Below, piece by piece: positions 15,715 to 17,453 of a stretch of DNA of 17,453 nucleotides. Source of the stretch: an uncultured Bordetella sp. (GTDB lineage Bacteria > Pseudomonadota > Gammaproteobacteria > Burkholderiales > Burkholderiaceae_B); NCBI GenBank assembly GCA_937881145.1, contig CALGFL010000272.1, forward strand, positions 1-17,453, given 5' to 3'. Each line of letters begins with the position of its first letter. Positions within the stretch are counted from its first letter, which is position 1. The notes below the pieces were generated by a model, which was not told where the DNA came from, searched no databases, and saw only the letters and a program-made list of their open reading frames with translations. Position numbers and translations under genes: made by a program.

Positions 15715-16458
15715 ATGTCGCAACGATTGGCCGGCAAGACGGCCGTGATCACCGCGGCCGGGCAAGGCATAGGCCGGGCCTGCGCCGAGCGGTTCGCCAG
15801 CGAGGGCGCCCGCGTCATCGCTACCGACGTGCGCATCGACGCGCTTGCCGGCCTGCCGGTGCAGGCCAGCAAGCTGGACGTGCGCGACGATGCCGCGATC
15901 AAGGCGCTGGCCGCGGAGCTGGGGCCGATCGACGTGCTGTTCAATTGCGCCGGCTTCGTGCATGCCGGCTCCATCCTGCAGGCCAGCGACGAAGACTGGG
16001 ACTTCGCCTTCGACCTGAACGTCAAGGCCATGTACCGCACCATCCGCGCCTTCCTGCCGGGCATGCTGGCCAGGGGGGGCGGCTCCATCATCAACATGTC
16101 CTCGGCGGCATCGAGCATCAAGGGCGTGCCCAACCGGTTCGTGTACAGTGCCTCCAAGGCGGCCGTGATCGGCCTGACCAAGTCGGTCGCTGCCGATTTC
16201 GTCGCGCAGAAGGTGCGCTGCAACGCCATCTGCCCGGGCACGGTCGCCTCGCCTTCGCTAGAGCAGCGCATCGTCGAGCAGGCCGCGGCGCAGGGCACCA
16301 GCGTCGAGGCCGCCCGCGCCGCGTTCGTCGCCCGCCAGCCCATGGGCCGGCTGGGCGAACCGCAGGAGATCGCCGCGCTGGCCTTGTACCTGGCCAGCGA
16401 CGAATCCGCGTTCACCACCGGCCAGACGCACGTCATCGACGGCGGCTGGGCTAATTGA
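15715..16458 (+). CDS. Short-chain dehydrogenase, DHRS6 / 2-keto-3-deoxy-L-fuconate dehydrogenase-like
   Basis: Cytoplasmic NAD-dependent oxidoreductase, 247 aa, classical SDR length. The nucleotide motif is TAAGQGIG (13-20), with Ala where most SDRs have the first Gly, as in human DHRS6. Asp38 after strand 2 predicts NAD over NADP. NCAG is at 77-80, catalytic Ser130, Tyr144 and Lys148 (YSASK). The stretches AFLPGMLA, IINMSSAASSIKGV and AAVIGLTKSVAADF also resemble DHRS6. Some close homologues oxidise 2-keto-3-deoxy-L-fuconate or -rhamnonate at C4 in non-phosphorylated sugar pathways, and the next gene encodes the matching hydrolase type. A role on KDG itself is my inference. AGGAAG (15701-15706) precedes the ATG by 8 bases; the gap to kdgT is 45 bp. 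Confidence 0.85.
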   Translation: MSQRLAGKTAVITAAGQGIGRACAERFASEGARVIATDVRIDALAGLPVQASKLDVRDDAAIKALAAELGPIDVLFNCAGFVHAGSILQASDEDWDFAFDLNVKAMYRTIRAFLPGMLARGGGSIINMSSAASSIKGVPNRFVYSASKAAVIGLTKSVAADFVAQKVRCNAICPGTVASPSLEQRIVEQAAAQGTSVEAARAAFVARQPMGRLGEPQEIAALALYLASDESAFTTGQTHVIDGGWAN

Positions 16459-16521
16459 TCCCGAGCCGGGCGCGCCGCGCGTTCGCCCGCACCTCATAGT
16501 CCGCTAGAAGGAAAAGCAAAG

Positions 16522-17370
16522 ATGAAACTGATGCGCTACGGGCCCAAAGGCCAAGAGAAACCCGGCCTGCTCGATGCCCAAGGCCGTATCCGGGACCTGT
16601 CCGGCGTGGTGGCCGACATCGACGGCTCCGTGCTCGACGACGCAAGCCTGACACGCCTGCGCGCGCTCGATGCGGCGTCGCTGCCGCTGGTGCAGGGCAA
16701 TCCCCGCATCGGCCCTTGCGTGGGCAGCATCGGCAAATTCATCTGCATCGGCCTGAACTATGCCGACCATGCGGCCGAGTCGAACCTGCCCGTGCCCGCC
16801 GAACCCGTCGTGTTCAACAAGTGGAACAGCGCCATCAGCGGCCCCAACGACGACATCGAGATTCCGCGCGGCTCGCAAAAAACCGATTGGGAGGTGGAGC
16901 TGGGCGTGGTGATCGGCAAGCCTGCCAAGTACATCACCGAAGCCCAGGCGCTGGACCACGTCGCCGGCTATTGCGTCATCAACGACGTGTCCGAGCGCGC
17001 ATGGCAGATCGAGCGCGGCGGCACCTGGGACAAGGGCAAGGGTTTCGACACGTTCGGCCCCATCGGCCCCTGGCTGGTCACCGCCGACGAAGTGCCCGAC
17101 CCCCAGAACCTGGGCCTGTGGCTCGAAGTCGACGGCCACCGCTACCAGAACGGCAGCACCCGCACCATGGTCTTTACCGTCGCCAAACTGGTGTCCTACC
17201 TGTCGCAGTGCATGAGCCTGCAGCCGGGCGATGTCATCTCCACCGGCACGCCGCCGGGCGTGGGCATGGGCGTCAAACCCAATCCGGTGTACCTGAAGCC
17301 GGGCCAGACGGTGCGGCTGGGCATCGACGGGCTGGGCGAGCAGACGCAGAAGACGGTCTCGGCAAAATAG
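16522..17370 (+). CDS. Fumarylacetoacetate hydrolase-fold enzyme, probable 2,4-diketo-3-deoxy-sugar-acid hydrolase
   Basis: Metal-dependent C-C bond hydrolase of the FAH superfamily, 282 aa. Seen are FICIGLNYADHAAE (73-86), VVFNKWNSAISGP, the metal-binding pattern DWEVELGVVIGK (Glu124, Glu126) with Asp155 in INDVSERAWQ, GKGFDTFGPIGPW (172-184), and STGTPPGVGMG near the end. This subtype is often labelled ureidoglycolate lyase, but the characterised relatives next to such a dehydrogenase split 2,4-diketo-3-deoxy-L-fuconate or -rhamnonate into pyruvate and lactate. Acting after the preceding dehydrogenase here, it would release pyruvate plus a three-carbon acid; the substrate is inferred from context. 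AAGGAAA before the ATG supports the start; no terminator is visible before the tRNA gene. Confidence 0.87.
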   Translation: MKLMRYGPKGQEKPGLLDAQGRIRDLSGVVADIDGSVLDDASLTRLRALDAASLPLVQGNPRIGPCVGSIGKFICIGLNYADHAAESNLPVPAEPVVFNKWNSAISGPNDDIEIPRGSQKTDWEVELGVVIGKPAKYITEAQALDHVAGYCVINDVSERAWQIERGGTWDKGKGFDTFGPIGPWLVTADEVPDPQNLGLWLEVDGHRYQNGSTRTMVFTVAKLVSYLSQCMSLQPGDVISTGTPPGVGMGVKPNPVYLKPGQTVRLGIDGLGEQTQKTVSAK

Positions 17371-17388
17371 GCGCGGATCCCGGGCGTG

Positions 17389-17394
17389 TACAAT
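17389..17394 (+). promoter_or_regulatory. Candidate -10 of the tRNA-Pro gene
   Basis: TACAAT, one mismatch from TATAAT, begins 27 bp upstream of the tRNA, leaving a leader of about 15 nt. No clear -35 is visible. Confidence 0.4.
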
Positions 17395-17415
17395 CCGGCG
17401 GCTTTATAAGCACAT

Positions 17416-17453
17416 CGGGGCGTAGCGCAGCCTGGTAGCGCATCTGCTTTGGG
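17416..17453 (+). tRNA. tRNA-Pro(TGG), 3'-truncated by window edge
   Basis: The first 38 bases of a tRNA are present: acceptor strand CGGGGCG, TA, D-arm GCGC...GCGC around AGCCTGGTA, the 5' anticodon stem TCTGC, and loop TTTGGG. The anticodon TGG therefore falls at positions 34-36, reading proline CCA codons and others by wobble. The gene runs past the window end, so the 3' half cannot be checked. Confidence 0.9.

Noticed and set aside
14568..16454. 628-codon + strand open frame across kdgT and the SDR gene
   Set aside because: Out of frame with two clearly recognised genes, extremely Arg/His/Gly-rich, and no domain.

Overview
The window is a compact, GC-rich bacterial chromosome segment. 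Gene content and protein sequences point to a betaproteobacterium of the Burkholderiales, most likely Alcaligenaceae (Bordetella/Achromobacter group). That placement is inference from remembered families; no search was run. No transposase, integrase, phage gene, CRISPR array or rRNA is visible.

Left part (1-4134, + strand): the 3' part of ftsH, folP (starting right at the ftsH stop), glmM (ATGA overlap with folP), and an OlsB-type ornithine lipid acyltransferase gene behind a palindrome-bearing leader. This is housekeeping and envelope material.

Centre (4179-11890): a phosphate block. ppx (-) and ppk1 (+) are divergent and encode polyphosphate breakdown and synthesis. After a terminator comes pstSCAB, the high-affinity phosphate ABC transporter, preceded by a near-consensus Pho box. 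A very strong 18-bp hairpin separates pstS from pstC. phoU, phoB and phoR do not follow pstB; a convergent ProQ/FinO-domain RNA chaperone gene does.

Right part (12764-17370): a sugar-acid catabolism locus. On the - strand are kduD and the IclR-family regulator kdgR. Divergent from them on the + strand are kdgT (2-keto-3-deoxygluconate permease), a DHRS6-like short-chain dehydrogenase and a fumarylacetoacetate-hydrolase-fold enzyme. The AT-rich divergent region carries two related palindromes placed over candidate promoters, which suits autoregulated KdgR control. The dehydrogenase/hydrolase pair resembles the last two steps of the non-phosphorylated L-fucose and L-rhamnose pathways. No kinase/aldolase pair (kdgK/kdgA) is present, so the locus may encode a hydrolytic route for 2-keto-3-deoxygluconate or a relative. 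This is the most interesting hypothesis in the window.

The window ends inside a tRNA-Pro(TGG) gene. Apart from the roughly 300-bp kduD-kdgT region, gaps are short.
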